Below are positions 33,801 through 45,644 of a stretch of 64,000 nt of DNA, piece after piece. A program made the position numbers and the translations under genes. Each line of letters opens with the position of its first letter. Position 1 is the stretch's first letter. Origin of the DNA: Neofusicoccum parvum (taxonomy: Eukaryota; Ascomycota; Dothideomycetes; Botryosphaeriales; Botryosphaeriaceae); NCBI GenBank assembly GCA_020912385.1, contig CP087220.1, forward strand, positions 372,001 to 436,000, read 5' to 3'. Under the pieces are notes generated by a model. That model saw only the letters and a list, made by a program, of their open reading frames with translations, was not told the origin of the DNA and did not search any database.

Positions 33801-35987
33801 AAGAATGCCGGGCCCGAGACATACGATCCCACTTGGGACATTCAGGACATCACAACAATGACCGATCCCGACATTCTCTTCTACACGCACACCGGAACAT
33901 TCTCGACCGAGTACTATGTGGTCCGCAACTCAAGACTGTCATTGTGGGTCCAACCTCGTGCTCAGCACCAACAAGACTTTGAGGACGCAATGCCGAGGTC
34001 GTTGGATGAGATGAAGGACTCTATCAAGATGAAGGGCAAGGATCGCGATCACAGCCGTCGTGGCAATGCAAACCTCAGCAGGTTTGAGAGGGAGGTCATT
34101 GTTGTCAGCCACTGGGAAGACCAGTACATGAAGAAGAGCGAGGATCTCGGTCTCGTCCTCAGACAGCCGCACTTTATCAACCACAACTTCTACGGAGAGC
34201 AGGAAGAACCGGAGACCGAGTGGGTCTTTACTGGCCTCAAGTGGGATAATCCGTACAGTCAGGTCTTCACTCCGTTCGAACCTCCGTCTTTTGATGAGAC
34301 GGATGAGAGTGATGCTCCGGATGGCTTCATCGCCGAAAATGGTAAAGGTCGCAGGAAGACTGCTGCCCGGGCTCCGAAACGTCGGAGACACACGTCAGCA
34401 GTGGGTACGCCTGATGGCAATGCTCCCGCCAGAACCCGTCGCCCGAGAACGCAAAGAACCGCTCCAAAGTCCCACCTCGCTCGAGCTCCTACGCAAGACC
34501 CGCTCTGCGTTATCTCGACCTCAGACACCAAGAAGCTGCTGTATGCCATGGTCGTGGTACAGTCTCTTCTCGGTGGGCTCGAGGGCTACACTAGTTGGGA
34601 CCAGATTCGCAAGATCTTCAGGACACATGAGCGTTGGGATCTAACCTCTTTCCGAAACCGCTGGGTCTGGTTGAAGACTCGCTGCGCAGACGTGGTTGAA
34701 AACCTCTTCGATGAATTTCAGCAGGCGTATCTACTGGCATACGAATGTGGAGACGTGCCAGCCATCGATTACGACAACGTCGATGACTACGACTGGGAGG
34801 GTATTGTTGCTTGGACCATGCAAAACATCAGCATCAAGCCGCCCAAGGAAGCCGGTCCTAATTCCAACCTTCCGTCAAACCGTAAGGAACTGGACCAGGC
34901 CTTTACGGTCCAGGAAATAAACGAGTGGTCGGGTCCGCCGAAGGAGTCACTATTCAACGAGAGTTGCCTTTCTACCAGGCGAAGGGAACTGACGCAGCAA
35001 TACTCATTCTACTTGCCACTCACGAATCGGACAAAGCCAAAGGAAAAGCCTTCGACGCACCCCTTCTCGCGAAAGGCCCTTGATCGTGCCAAGACTTGGG
35101 TTCGAGCCACTATCGTGGCTCCGGACGAGCAGTTTGACAGGAATAGTTTTGGTGAGAAGCTCAAGAAGCTCGACGATAAGATCGTCTCTAAAGCTACGTC
35201 CGAGCTCGTCTCCACCAAGTACTTCCGCGACGAACAGAAAGGACGCACGAAGCCTGGTCGTAACTACGGAGTCGACCGCACTTTCCCCAGGGCCTTCGAG
35301 CGACAGCTTCTCCCAGCTCAGCTACTCGACGCTATGCGATTCAAAGAAGATCTCGATCAGGCTTTCCGGAGCGGTGCTCGGGCCTACACGATTTCCAATG
35401 CAGCGAAGGATGGCCATGTGCTTGCAATCATCAACCTCGTGCAGAGCGGCTTTGTCAAGATCGAGCCCGCCCTGCCGCCTGTCGACCATACCATTGGCAA
35501 GCCTTTCCCTCGTTTGACCAAGTGGGGCTTTACCGAAGGCCACTACAAGACGGTGCAGATGGACCGCGGCAGGCTGACTTGGCGCCTCGACATCGTCCCA
35601 ACCGAGCGCTACGTTTTCGGCAACCCGCTGCTGAAGGCACGCAATTGGGACGCCTTGCCTCCGCCGCCTCTGGCGGCTGATGACGGCGAGTACCGCGACT
35701 TCGTACCTCTCTGGTCGGACCTCTTCAATCGCCCTATCGTCGACTGGTGGCGCCGCGTCGTCACCGCTATCGTGCACATCGTCTTTGGGCGACCAGGGAT
35801 CGGGGTTGACGGGTTGAAGAGAGGGTTGAAGGATACGATGGATGAGTGGGAAATCGAGTTGTGTGTGAAGTGGTTGGTTGATGTTGGGGCATTTGAGGAC
35901 ATGCGGTTGGGGGTGAGCGATGGAGAAAAGACGAGAGGCTGGAGGTTGGGTGAGTGGTGGTGGTGCGTGCTTGGGGAGGAGGTTTGA
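27845..35987 (+). CDS. TFC3: TFIIIC largest subunit, B-block binding (TFC3/sfc3)
   Basis: Two exons, 27845-27911 and 28189-35987, give 2,621 residues. Exon 1 reads MAKGFDDLIEFLLEEIA and joins G-A-S-T-S-D-F-K-D after a 277-nt intron (donor GTACGT, acceptor CAG). A winged-helix B-block domain lies at about residues 130-205 (RHEFIILSIIAAHGEKGVV and then KRTDNLAKHGYITKV). Further helix-turn-helix-like segments follow, such as NLLWDIIKNTGHSGATT. Two AT-hooks are visible: KKRGRPRKDP near residue 936 and KKRGRKPK near 1010. An RGG-type patch (GRGRGGRGRGG) lies near 1700. More helical DNA-binding segments continue to the C-terminus. TFIIIC binds the internal B box of tRNA genes and recruits TFIIIB and RNA polymerase III. 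The central third (about residues 480-1400) is low-complexity. Confidence 0.92.
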
Positions 35988-36699
35988 GGTGGGCTTGCGG
36001 TTTGGGGAGACTTGAACAATAATTGGGGATTTCGAAAATGAGAGGATAGACAAAATAACGGGGCATTAGGTTGGCGAGAATTTTTTTCAGGGTCTCTACT
36101 AGCTTTGTAGGAGGCGATCTACTTCGCCGTTCTGGTTCGTTTTTCCTTTCGTCGTTGAGAAGGCTGATACAGTCGAGGTCAACTTTCATTCTTTTTGAGT
36201 AGACTTATCTTTGGCAACCCGACTGCCGGTGCGGCTGGCGATCGAAATTAGTCTTGTAGTAGTATTATGAGTGCAGCAACATCAATTTAGAACATCCATC
36301 TAAGTATCCCGTCTCTTGGCTGAAGAGGGGTAGGAAGATCAGTCCGGCACTGGGCTTTGTTGCTTGTAAAGCCATGAAACATGTGGTGTTTGCCTCCGCG
36401 CAAAGTTTTGAACCTGATCCAAGTCTCTTTACTGTCCAACAATGCCCAAAATTGGAAACATCCCGTTTGCTCCCACTAGCACCGACAGTTTCTTCCAGAA
36501 ACCACCAACAATCAGCAGACCACACCAAGCACCCCACAATTCAGCACCCAGAGACTTCCCAGAGCCTACAAGAAGAGTCTCGTTCCCGCTCACAATCTCG
36601 TAAAATATATTCCGTCCTCCAGATGACTCTCCATCCCACACCGCCGCCCCTCGCAATCTTTAAAATCCCCTCGCCCTCGCCCCCGTTTCCCCGCCCACC
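35988..36699. other. Intergenic region
   Basis: 712 bp between TFC3 and the next plus-strand gene. It is AT-rich around 36000-36300 (TFC3 3' UTR) and becomes pyrimidine- and C-rich from 36600, just before the next start codon, as expected for a fungal promoter and leader. I see no gene. Confidence 0.5.
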
Positions 36700-37552
36700 A
36701 TGCTCATCCGCATCAACACAGAAATCCACCTCCCACCCCAAGCCACTCCCTCCCCCCACGCGCCCATGACGCCGCCCACAACCAACCCCGACGGCCCCTT
36801 CATCGCCGCCACCACCCACGCCCGCAACGACTCCGGCTACGCACGCGGCCCGCCGCCGCCCGCGCAGGAAGACCAGCGAAACGCAAGCCCGCAGCCGCAC
36901 GGACCGGCGGACCCGATGCCGGAGGTGTACGTGCCGCTGGCCGGGGCGGTGGCGCCGGTGGCGGCGGCGGGGTGGGAGCGCGCGGGGTACCGGGTGCGGT
37001 ATTTTTGGCGGGGGAGGGTGCCGTTGTTGCTTGAGGAGGGGGTTGGGGCTCGTGAGTTTCCTTTTTTTCCCCCACCCTTTTTAGTGCGTAGGATGATGGT
37101 TGACTGAGGGGGGTGCAGGTTGGCCTGCTGCGCTTGCTGAGGAGGCGTTTTCGCGGTACGTGGACTTTGGTGGTGGCGATGAAGCGTGTGTTCCGGTGCT
37201 GCCGGCGGGGGAGGTGGAGAGGGTGTGGAGGGGGCAGTGGAGGGGGCTGTTTGGCGCGAATGAACGGCGGGCTCCGCGGCCTTGGAGCGTGTGGAGTGGA
37301 AGCAGGCTGGATCCGAAGGCGAGAGAGTGGGTGCCCCCGATGAAGCTATGGAGGGAGCTCAACGGCGGCGATGGTGGTAGGGTGGAGACGTGGGATAGTT
37401 ATGGGGGTATGGTTGGTGAGGGAGGAGCGGGTGGCGGATATCGGGATTTGGGTAGAGGAAAGGCTCGTGCTGGTTATGGAAAAGGCGTGGGGATGTGGAA
37501 GGGCTCGTGCAGAAGAGGAAGGTACTTCGGGAGGAGGGATGCTAAACTTTAA
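36700..37552 (+). CDS. Unknown protein with 'AG-Y-RV' domain followed by Trp/Gly-rich region
   Basis: Two exons, 36700-37051 and 37119-37552 (donor GTGAGT, acceptor GCAG), 261 residues. The start is the ATG in CCACCATGC. Residues 1-70 are Pro/Ala-rich. The recurring segment is at about residues 75-117: PEVYVPLAGAVAPVAAAGW followed by ERAGYRVRYFWRGRVP. The phase-1 intron falls immediately after it. Exon 2 encodes R-W-P-A-A-L-A-E-E-A-F, then a Trp-rich stretch (VWRGQWRGLFG, WSVWSG) and a Gly/Arg-rich tail. Its neighbour at 38677 carries the same segment. No known family was recognised. Confidence 0.62.
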
Positions 37553-38676
37553 GAAGGCCTTGGAAGGGGGACATGTGGGACTGCTCCAGTACCCGCAATG
37601 CTTGTCGCGCTACCAATCTGGGAGGTTCTGCTCAACGTTTCACAGACTTTCAGCTTCTGCTATGCTCTGACTCTTGATATTCATTTAGAAGCTATTCTGC
37701 TCAACGCCCCACAGTTCTGTGGTGGAGGAACACAGTAAATAATACAAAACCCCCAAAACCTCTATGTTTTTGAGTGCATCACCATGTTTCCTGCAAGTCA
37801 CTCAAGGCCCGACGCATCTTTAGCTGATTGAAGCGCGATAGATTGGAAATTTTAGAATCTGTTGGACAACCTCCGCGCTTCAAAATTTTCAACGACCTGG
37901 CTGAGGCTACAGGATTGTAATATCTATCCTGAATTTTCTTTTTGCTTCTGAAAGAGATTGTGGTAGTTCAGCTAATGCCCTCCTGTATGAGCCTCCTCAT
38001 TCCGCGATTGCTGTAGAACAGAATACCTTAATATCCAGTAAGTTTCACGTACAGTATCTACGGAAGTTTGTCTTGGCCAAGCCTGCAATCTTTCTGAGGT
38101 TTAAGAGTGAGAAAGAGAACATGAAATAACTACAGCATTTGTCTTCGACACTCCCACCTGCAGGCGGGATTTGCAACATTAATGTGACCTAAATCCCCAG
38201 CAAATCTTGGCTGATTATGCAACATTGGCCGTTTATGCCGCATGGTTTGTAACGTCAGATGGGAAACCTGAGCGGCAAAACACTGTCAGAACCACGATGG
38301 GACGGGTAGGTCCACGGACAACCGCGTTAGGAAAGCAACGCAATAGGATCTGGAAAGGCAAGAATCTCCGGAGAAAAAGCTGTGCCGTCTAAGAATCAAC
38401 TGGAGAGAGATGTGAAAGTCCTGAATGGAAGAACCCAAGCAAACAAACAACAAACAAGACAGCTGGGAAAAAGTACAAGTGAGCGCTGCATCCTCTCCCA
38501 GGCATAGCCTCATCTCCGCCACCCACCGAAGCGCAGAATCTCGTGTAGGGCTTCTGCTCGAGGAAGCAACCCGTGCCCTCACCATGTCTTGGCATCGCTA
38601 CGGATGTTATCGTCCCTCCCGTAGTCCTCGTCTCCACCACAATTCTCCCCCATCCTCCACCAACACCGCCACAACA
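37553..38676. other. Intergenic region
   Basis: 1.1 kb between the two adjacent genes that carry the recurring segment. It is AT-rich from 37650 to 38200. It contains one imperfect 21-bp direct repeat (see repeat at 37625). Bases 38425-38676 stay in frame with the next gene but precede its likely start. No gene is supported. Confidence 0.45.
37625..37714. repeat. Imperfect 21-bp direct repeat pair
   Basis: Copies at 37625-37645 and 37694-37714 share ttctgctcaacg and cacag. They differ at the first base and by three consecutive T/C differences. The pair may be chance or an old local duplication. Confidence 0.4.
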
Positions 38677-40597
38677 ATGCCGGCCTCTTCTAGTATTCTC
38701 CTCGCCCTCGGCGGCCCCTGGGACTCTCGTCCCCCTTCCCTCCCGGCCGAGCAGGTTGTAGATCTGCCGGTGACAAACGACCCAGCCGCCGACCACGCAG
38801 AGGCGGCGCGCTGGCAGGCAGCCGGCATCCACGTTCAGTGGGTGTGGACGCCGTCGCCGCAGTCGCTACTGGCGCAGTCCAGTAAGTTCCCCCAGATCTT
38901 ACCTCAAAAGCCCGCTGAATATGCTAAAAGCTCCTAGCCATGCCGCCGCGACCTCCACCTCAACAACAGCAGCAGGCGCAGCAGCCGCCGCTGTCCTCGC
39001 CCCCGCCGCCCTGTAAGTCCTTAACAATTCACATACTCTTAAAAAGCCCCATTGAAGAAACTAAAAGAACCTAGCTATCATGATCTCCAACCCTCGTTCG
39101 TCGTCCGCGTCAGAGCAGCCGCTGCCCGCCCGCCGCCGCTCCGACGCGGCGGTTCACATCATCGGGCCTGTTTGCTCACCTTCGCCGCGGTTCTCTTCAC
39201 CTGCTCGTCCGTTCGGTCCGTCCTCGCCTGGTCCTTCGCCGCCCAGTGAGGCCAGCATGGAGGAGTGCTGCTCCGAGCAGGAATGGTACGAGCCGTGGGA
39301 TGGGCCGGAGCCGCTGGAGGAAGGCTCACCTCCGCTGTGCGAGCCTGAAGATGCGGCTTTCATCGATCCTGGATCTGAGACGGGAGCCGATGTCGAGCGT
39401 GAGCGTGAGCAAGAGCAGGAGCCTGAGCTGGAGCTAGAACCCGAGCTTGAACAACCTGAGCGATCGCCATCGCCATCGCCCGAGCGCGATCCAGAGCCTG
39501 AGCCAGAACCATCGCCCAACCCGTCGCCCTCAGCATCGCCCTCACCCGACGACAGCCCAGACCCCTCGCCCCAGCTCGACCCGCCGCCACCCAAGAACAA
39601 AACGCCTCTCCACCCGCCCCCGGCGCAGCCGCGCACCCCTCTGCCGGCGCAGAGCAGCTACTCGCTGCGCGGCTCGTCGCTGTCGGGCGCGGTGCACGCG
39701 ATGCCGCGGCGGGCCGACTTCCAGGCCGCCGATGAGTCGTCTTCGTCGTCGTCCGACGCGCAGGCCCCGCGGCTGCTCGGCGCGGGGAAGAAGGTGTGGT
39801 CGGAGGCGGAGATCGATAGGTTGGCGGATGTGCTTGTGGGGCGGGGGGACGAGGAGGCGAGGCGGAGGAGGGAGAGGGTGGGGGAGAGGAAGTTGGAGGT
39901 GTTGCGGGGGGTGTATGGGCAGGTGGTTAGGGAGAATGCGGAGAGGGAGAGGGGGGTGGCTGAGGGGGGTGCGGAGATGGAGAGGGAGAAGCTGTCGAGG
40001 GCGCAGAAGAAGAGGCTTAAGAGGCAGGAGGAGGCGGCGAGGAAGAAGGCGATGAAGGAGGCGGAGGAGGAGAGGGAGGAGGAGGAGAAGAGGCGCAGGA
40101 AGGCGGCGAGCGCTGCGCGGGAGGGGGGTGGGGCGGTGCGGCAGATGGCGTCGGTGCAGAAGGTTGCGGGTGGGAGGAGGCAGGCGAAGAAGCGGCCGGG
40201 TGCTAGGAAGGCGGGTAGGAAGGATGGGGAGAAGGGCCCGGACGGGGTTGTGGTGACCACGACGACGACTGAGGAGATTGAGGAGACCGAGAAAGACGAC
40301 AGGAGCCGCGGGAGTGTCGCGCTGATGGCGGCTGCTATGCAGAATCCGTCTGAGGATGGCGACGGAGACACTGAAGATGACGAGGACACGCAGGTGGACA
40401 TCTACAAGCTGCTTCAGCTACGCAGCAGGGCGCTGTTTGGGCGTCCGGAGGATGAAGATGCCACTGAGACGGGCGAGCCCAGCAGGCCGGCACTGAGGCG
40501 CACCGCTTCGATGGAGGCGGTTCGCGACGTCGAACAGGACAACGAGGTCCTCTCCGACGACGACAAAGCCACTGTCGAGGAGGTCCGCGACGAGTAG
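38677..40597 (+). CDS. Unknown protein with 'AG-I-HV' domain and long charged coiled-coil region
   Basis: Three exons: 38677-38881, 38938-39012 and 39075-40597. Both introns are phase 1, with GTAAGT donors and CTAG acceptors; 600 residues. The start is MPASSSILLALGGPWDSR. The recurring segment ends exon 1: QVVDLPVTNDPAADHAEAARW followed by QAAGIHVQWVW. Exon 2 (75 nt) is a Pro/Gln-rich linker. Exon 3 opens with Ser/Pro-rich sequence including VHIIGP, followed by an acidic Glu/Pro repeat (about residues 190-235). A strongly basic and acidic coiled-coil-like stretch follows (about 330-430; KKRLKRQEEAARKKA). A Thr-rich segment and an acidic tail end it. The exon plan matches the gene at 1-588. 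The function is unknown; nuclear location is plausible from the basic runs. Confidence 0.68.
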
Positions 40598-41645
40598 CAA
40601 GGTGCTCGCAGCTGCGCGTTTTCCAGATGGAAACTCATGCGCCAAGCATCGTGATGGTCCAGGCATTTAGTTGGTTTCAGCAAGCCAGATGAGTACGAGA
40701 AGTCCATGCGCACGTTTGGGCATCACCCTCTCGACGCGTGTTCCTGTCGGGCTTGAGGAAAAGCATTGGAATTAGGAGTCTGCAGGGGCGACGTCAAAGA
40801 AAGGCATGCACGCCGAAGACGGATGGGCGAAGATCATAGGCATGTGGAGACGGGTGGACCAGCAGTGTGGATAGAGGGACCCATGAGTGGTAGACAGGGT
40901 CTGCCATCCCAGAATTCGAGATCCCTTCGCTCTGCAGGCAGATGAGGTTGTTGGCGCAGATGACCAGCGCATGACACGGCAGCAGCCAGTTGTGCCGCCC
41001 CGATGGCAGCGACGATGTGCAGATGATGGACGCGGTGGAGAAGATGGGCGAGAATGCGGTGAAGTGTCACAGTGCGACGCTGGCTGGCCCAGTCGACGTC
41101 GGCTATCGGGTCGCCATCTGGACGCGCACGAGCCGCCCAGCGCTTGCCCAGCACGTCGAAAAAGTGCGGCCGCGACTCAGCGGGAGCCGGTCGGGCACGC
41201 AGACCAGGGCGGCGCAATTGACTTTGGCAGGACGGTGCCGAAAATTAGAGCTCGCAAATCGGCAACTCTATCGGCCCCCCAAGGCCTGGTAAGCAGCCGC
41301 GACGGCTGACTGAGTAAGGCGATCCCCGGCATGGGCGAGCCGGGCGCCGGGGAGCGCTGCTGGCGGGCACTGCTGGCTGCTGGCTGACAGGGCTGGCGGC
41401 GGCGCGGGCCTGGCGCTAGTCTGCGCGGTACGTCAGAGCCCAAAGCTAAAGCCAGAGCTCTCCGCGTTTTTCTGCGCGCCGCGAGCCCCTTCTACCTGTG
41501 ACTGGCCCGTCTGCCGTCGAGCCGCTGCTGCAAATATCAGCTGCGCTGCCTCCGCTCTCTTCTGTAATGCGACTGTAGCCCGCGCTGCCCTCGTCCCTTC
41601 GCCATCGCCGCCTCTGCCGCGTGCCGACGCCGCGGCTTGTCCCCC
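40598..41645. other. Intergenic region
   Basis: 1.05 kb between two plus-strand genes. Frames on both strands at 40834-41309 overlap and have no domain. The last 250 bp before 41646 are GC-rich and probably the promoter and leader of the BRE4-like gene. Confidence 0.45.
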
Positions 41646-44600
41646 ATGGAGCCGGCCGAGAACGACAAGCAGACCGAAACGGTCGCCAGCCCCGATGGCT
41701 TCCCCGCCGGTCCGCCCACCCGCCAGGAAACCTACGAGACCTACGAGACTGTCGAAACCGCTGAGCTCCCGCCGCCGACCATCCAGCGCACGCGCACTAT
41801 CGGCTCTGCACTCCAAAAGAAGGAAAAGAAGGGCTTTGTCCCCAAGACCAAGGCGCTGTGGACCAAATATGGCCCCGATCTCGATGTTCCCACCGTCCTG
41901 ATGATGGGCAAAGGCGCCCTCCCGCCAACAATTGCCATCTCTATGTATCAAGGTGAGCCGTCCTGTTGCGGATGCCCCTCGTGCATTCTGCGCCGTTCTA
42001 ATGCGCGACAGCCACCGCCGTGGCCGAACAATATACCACCCTGGGCTACCTGGTTGCAATTGTTTCCATTCTGGGCTTCGCCATCATGCCGCGCGCCAAA
42101 TTCATGCAGACCATGTTGCTGAACGTCATCGCGACATGTCTGGCATCCGCTATGAATTTGCTCATGATGTATTGCGCCGTCAAGGCTCGCCAGCACACGA
42201 CGAACAGCGCCGCTCCCAGCGCCTACAATTCTTCGGCTTCTGCCGTTTCCGGCATCTGGCTCTTCTTCCAAGTGTATTTCGTGAATCTGATGCGGGCAAA
42301 GTACGCGCCAAACCTACAATTCCCCTCCATCATCTACACCATCTTCGTCGTCGTCGCCTCCATCTACTCGCCGCAGTTCTCGACCATGACGCAAGCCATC
42401 TCCTTCGCCAAAAGACTCCTAGAAGTCTTCCTCACCGGCTTCGGCCTGGCCACCGGCGTCTCCCTCTTCATCCTACCACGCAAGTCCCCCCCGCCGCGTC
42501 CCACCCCCACCCGCTAACCACCCCGCAGTGACCTCACGCAAGGTCGTCTTCAAGGAGATGACGGGCTACATCGGCGCGCTGCACGGCTCGCTGCAGGCGC
42601 ACTCGAGCTACTTCCAGAGCCTGGAGATCAAGGACATGTTCTACCGGGTGTCGACGGGGCTGTCGGGCGAGAAGCAGCGGCAGCCCGAGGCCGCCGCCGT
42701 CAAGAAGTCCGTCGCCGCCATCCAGGCCATGCAGGGCAAGCTGGCCGCCGACCTGCCCTTCGCCAAGCGCGAGGTCGCATGGGGCTTCCTGGGCCCCGAC
42801 GACCTGCAGGAGATGGGGAAGCTGCTGCGCGGCATCATGCTCCCGCTGTCCGGCCTGAGCTCGGTGGTGGATATCTTTGAGCGTCTGGCGGAGCTGAATG
42901 GGTGGAGTGAGGAGCAGGATGAGGAGAATCTGGAGATCGGTGCGAGGGATCTGGACCGCAAGCGCATGGTTGAGGACTGGAACGATGTCATGAAGACGGT
43001 GCACGAGCCCTTTCAGTCGGTCATCCAGGCTATGGATGAGGGGCTGGAGCATGTCATGCTGAGGCTGAGGCTGAAGAAGCCGCCGAAGAAGCCGAAGGGC
43101 GCGGCGGGGTCGTCTGAGAACGTGGACGTTGAGGGCAAGCCAGATCGCTCTCAGCCTGGAGAAGATGGTTTTTCGGACTATTTGGAGCGGAAGATCGAGG
43201 AGTTTTATTCGTGCAAGGAGTTGGCGTTGAGGGAATGGTGCAGAAGAAAGGGCATCGACGTGCCTGAGGATTTCTTCGAGCGTCCTTGCGATTATGACGT
43301 GCATGACCCGCGAAGAGAGGAGGGTGAGGACTTCTATCAGCGTAGCCAGCGTTCTTTGTATGCGCTGCTTTACGTGAGTAACATTATTCGTATTTACGGG
43401 CGGTGGTGACTGACATCTTCTCCAGATCGAATACCTTCTCTACTCCACCAGCCGCGCGGTCTTGGACTTTTCTCGTTTCGCCGATGATCGCGTCAGGTCT
43501 GGGAAGTTGAGCCGAAAGCATCTTATTCTACCAGGCTACAAGCGCTGGAAGAAGTGGTTTGTCAATGTTCTCAAAGATGAAGATACCGAGAACGGTGCCG
43601 ATAATGGAACGGGTGATATCAATGGCGCTAGTATGGAGGTGTACATGGGAGAGGCCTACAGACGCAGGAAGGATCCTGAGCATCTCCCGCCGGAGACGTT
43701 TGTTGAGAGGGTTGGAGATCGTATCCGCGCGATTCCAGCGTTTCTGCGGTCTCCAGAGTCAACGTTTGGGTTTCGCGTTGCCTGCGCTACGATGTCGATT
43801 GGTATGTTATCTCCCTATCTGTACACTGAGCTCATGCTAACAGTCTAGGAATTGTGAACTTCCTACATCAAACGCAAGTCTTCTTTGTTAAACAGCGTCT
43901 GCTGTGGGCTATGATTATGGTTGCAATCAGCATGACCCCAACCGCTGGCCAGAGCATTTTCAGCTTTGTGCTCAGAGTAACTGGTACTGTGGGAGCCATG
44001 TGTGCGAGCTTCGTCGTCTGGTATATCGTGAATGAGCACATTCCAGGCATCATCGTTTTCTATTGGCTTTTTGCTGCGTCTGGATTCTATATTGTGTTGA
44101 AGAAGCCGCGCTTCGTCATCGTTGGTGAGTACTGCCCTTTATCGTATCAGGAACCTTTTGCTGACAGAGTTGTCTGCAGGTATGATCAGTATAGTCACGT
44201 TGACCATGATCATTGGATACGAATTGGAGGTCAGAAAGATCGGGCCTGCTGCTGCTGCTTCGAACGGACAACCATACTACGAGATTTACAAGCTCGCTCC
44301 ATACCGTCTCGCAACCGTTGCTGGAGGTCTTGCGGTGGCTTTCATCTGGACGTTCTTCCCGTATCCAATCTCGGAGCACTCGGAGCTTCGCAGCAAGGTG
44401 GGCGCGTCTATGTACCTCCTGGCCAACTACTACTCCATTGTCCACGAAACCTTCCGCGCCCGCGTTCGTGGCAATGAGGGTGATCCGAGGCTCAAGACCA
44501 GTCCTGGCCGCCGCATGACGAAGGCTCGTCTGAAGGTATACCAGAAACAGCTCTTGCTATTGACTAACCTGCGAGCCATGGCCGATTTCCAGAAATGGGA

Positions 44601-45209
44601 AGTTCCCATTGGTGGCAAGTTCCCGCGCGAAAAGTACGAGGTTATCCTCAACTGTATCGAGAAGTAAGTTATCCCCGTCTATCATCCTAAGGAGTATCCC
44701 CACTAACTCTCCATTGCAGCATGGTCCGCTATATGGCCCTTATAGCTTTCTCATCCCAAACCTTTGCCAACCCCATGGACGAGTCTCAAACTGTCTGGAA
44801 CAACGACTTCCGCCGGCTCATCTCCTCCGTCAACCTCACCTCGCACGAAATCACCAGTCTCCTCTCCCTCCTCTCTGCCTCTATCACGAACGGTAGTCCT
44901 CTACCGCCCTACCTGAAGGCACCGCAGCCCTACCGCCTTTCGCGCCGCCTGGAAGAACTGGATCGCGACATTCTCAGCCTACGCCACATTGCCGAGCCGG
45001 GCTACGCGGCTTTCGCGGTCATCCAGATTGCAACAAGGTGTATCATCAAGGACTTGGAGAAGCTGCTGAAGAACGTGAAGGAGCTGGTTGGAGAGCTGGA
45101 TTTCTCATTCCATGCGGTTAGCACCGTTGATAGCTCGAGGAGCAGCGTGTATCCGCTGTCGAGAAAGACGACGAGGTCAGGGACGGAGGACACGGACAAG
45201 GATGACTGA
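41646..45209 (+). CDS. BRE4/FUSC-like multi-pass membrane protein (DUF2421 family)
   Basis: Seven exons: 41646-41952, 42012-42479, 42529-43373, 43426-43801, 43849-44124, 44180-44663 and 44720-45209; 1,081 residues. The second intron starts GCAAGT, so it is a GC-AG intron; the others are GT-AG. The protein has two membrane blocks. The N-terminal block (about residues 80-255) includes LGYLVAIVSILGFAIMPRA and IIYTIFVVVASIYS. The second (about 640-830) includes RLLWAMIMVAISMTPTAGQS and ISIVTLTMIIGYE. A long soluble domain lies between them. The layout is that of fungal proteins related to yeast BRE4 (brefeldin A sensitivity) and to aromatic acid exporter/fusaric acid resistance proteins. They sit in the endomembrane system, and the transported substrate is not known. 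Confidence 0.88.
42480..42528 (+). other. GC-AG intron in the BRE4-like gene
   Basis: The intron has donor C|GCAAGT, branch CTAAC and acceptor CGCAG. Only this junction restores the frame, giving FILP-L-TSRKVVFKEM. GCAAGT is the usual consensus of the rare GC donor class. Confidence 0.75.
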
Positions 45210-45644
45210 GCGATTGGGTGTTTTTGGTTGGCGGTGCTCCCCGGTGTTGAGGGATTCGCGATAAATATTGGGTATAGTCGTTTAATCTACGAAGATGAGC
45301 TTTTGATTGGAGATTCATGCGTCGCGGTTGCTGTCATGGTTGCCCTGGCGCCATGTTTGTTGTCGGCAGAGCTCCTACCCGACGAGCGGCTCAACCGCGG
45401 CAAATTGGCCGCCGCGGAGGAGACGTCAGTTCTCACTCCAGCGCGCGCCGCGACTTTTCTTCTCCGCCGCCTACAAACCACCCCTGCTGCCTTGCTGCGC
45501 GAACACCACCACCACCCACACAACACGCAACTAGACCACCTACCCACGCGCCCGCGACACCCCACAACCCACCCGCGCACGCCCTCACACCAACACCACC
45601 CACCCACCTCCACACCCACCGCAGGGCACCGCGCCTCACCCACC

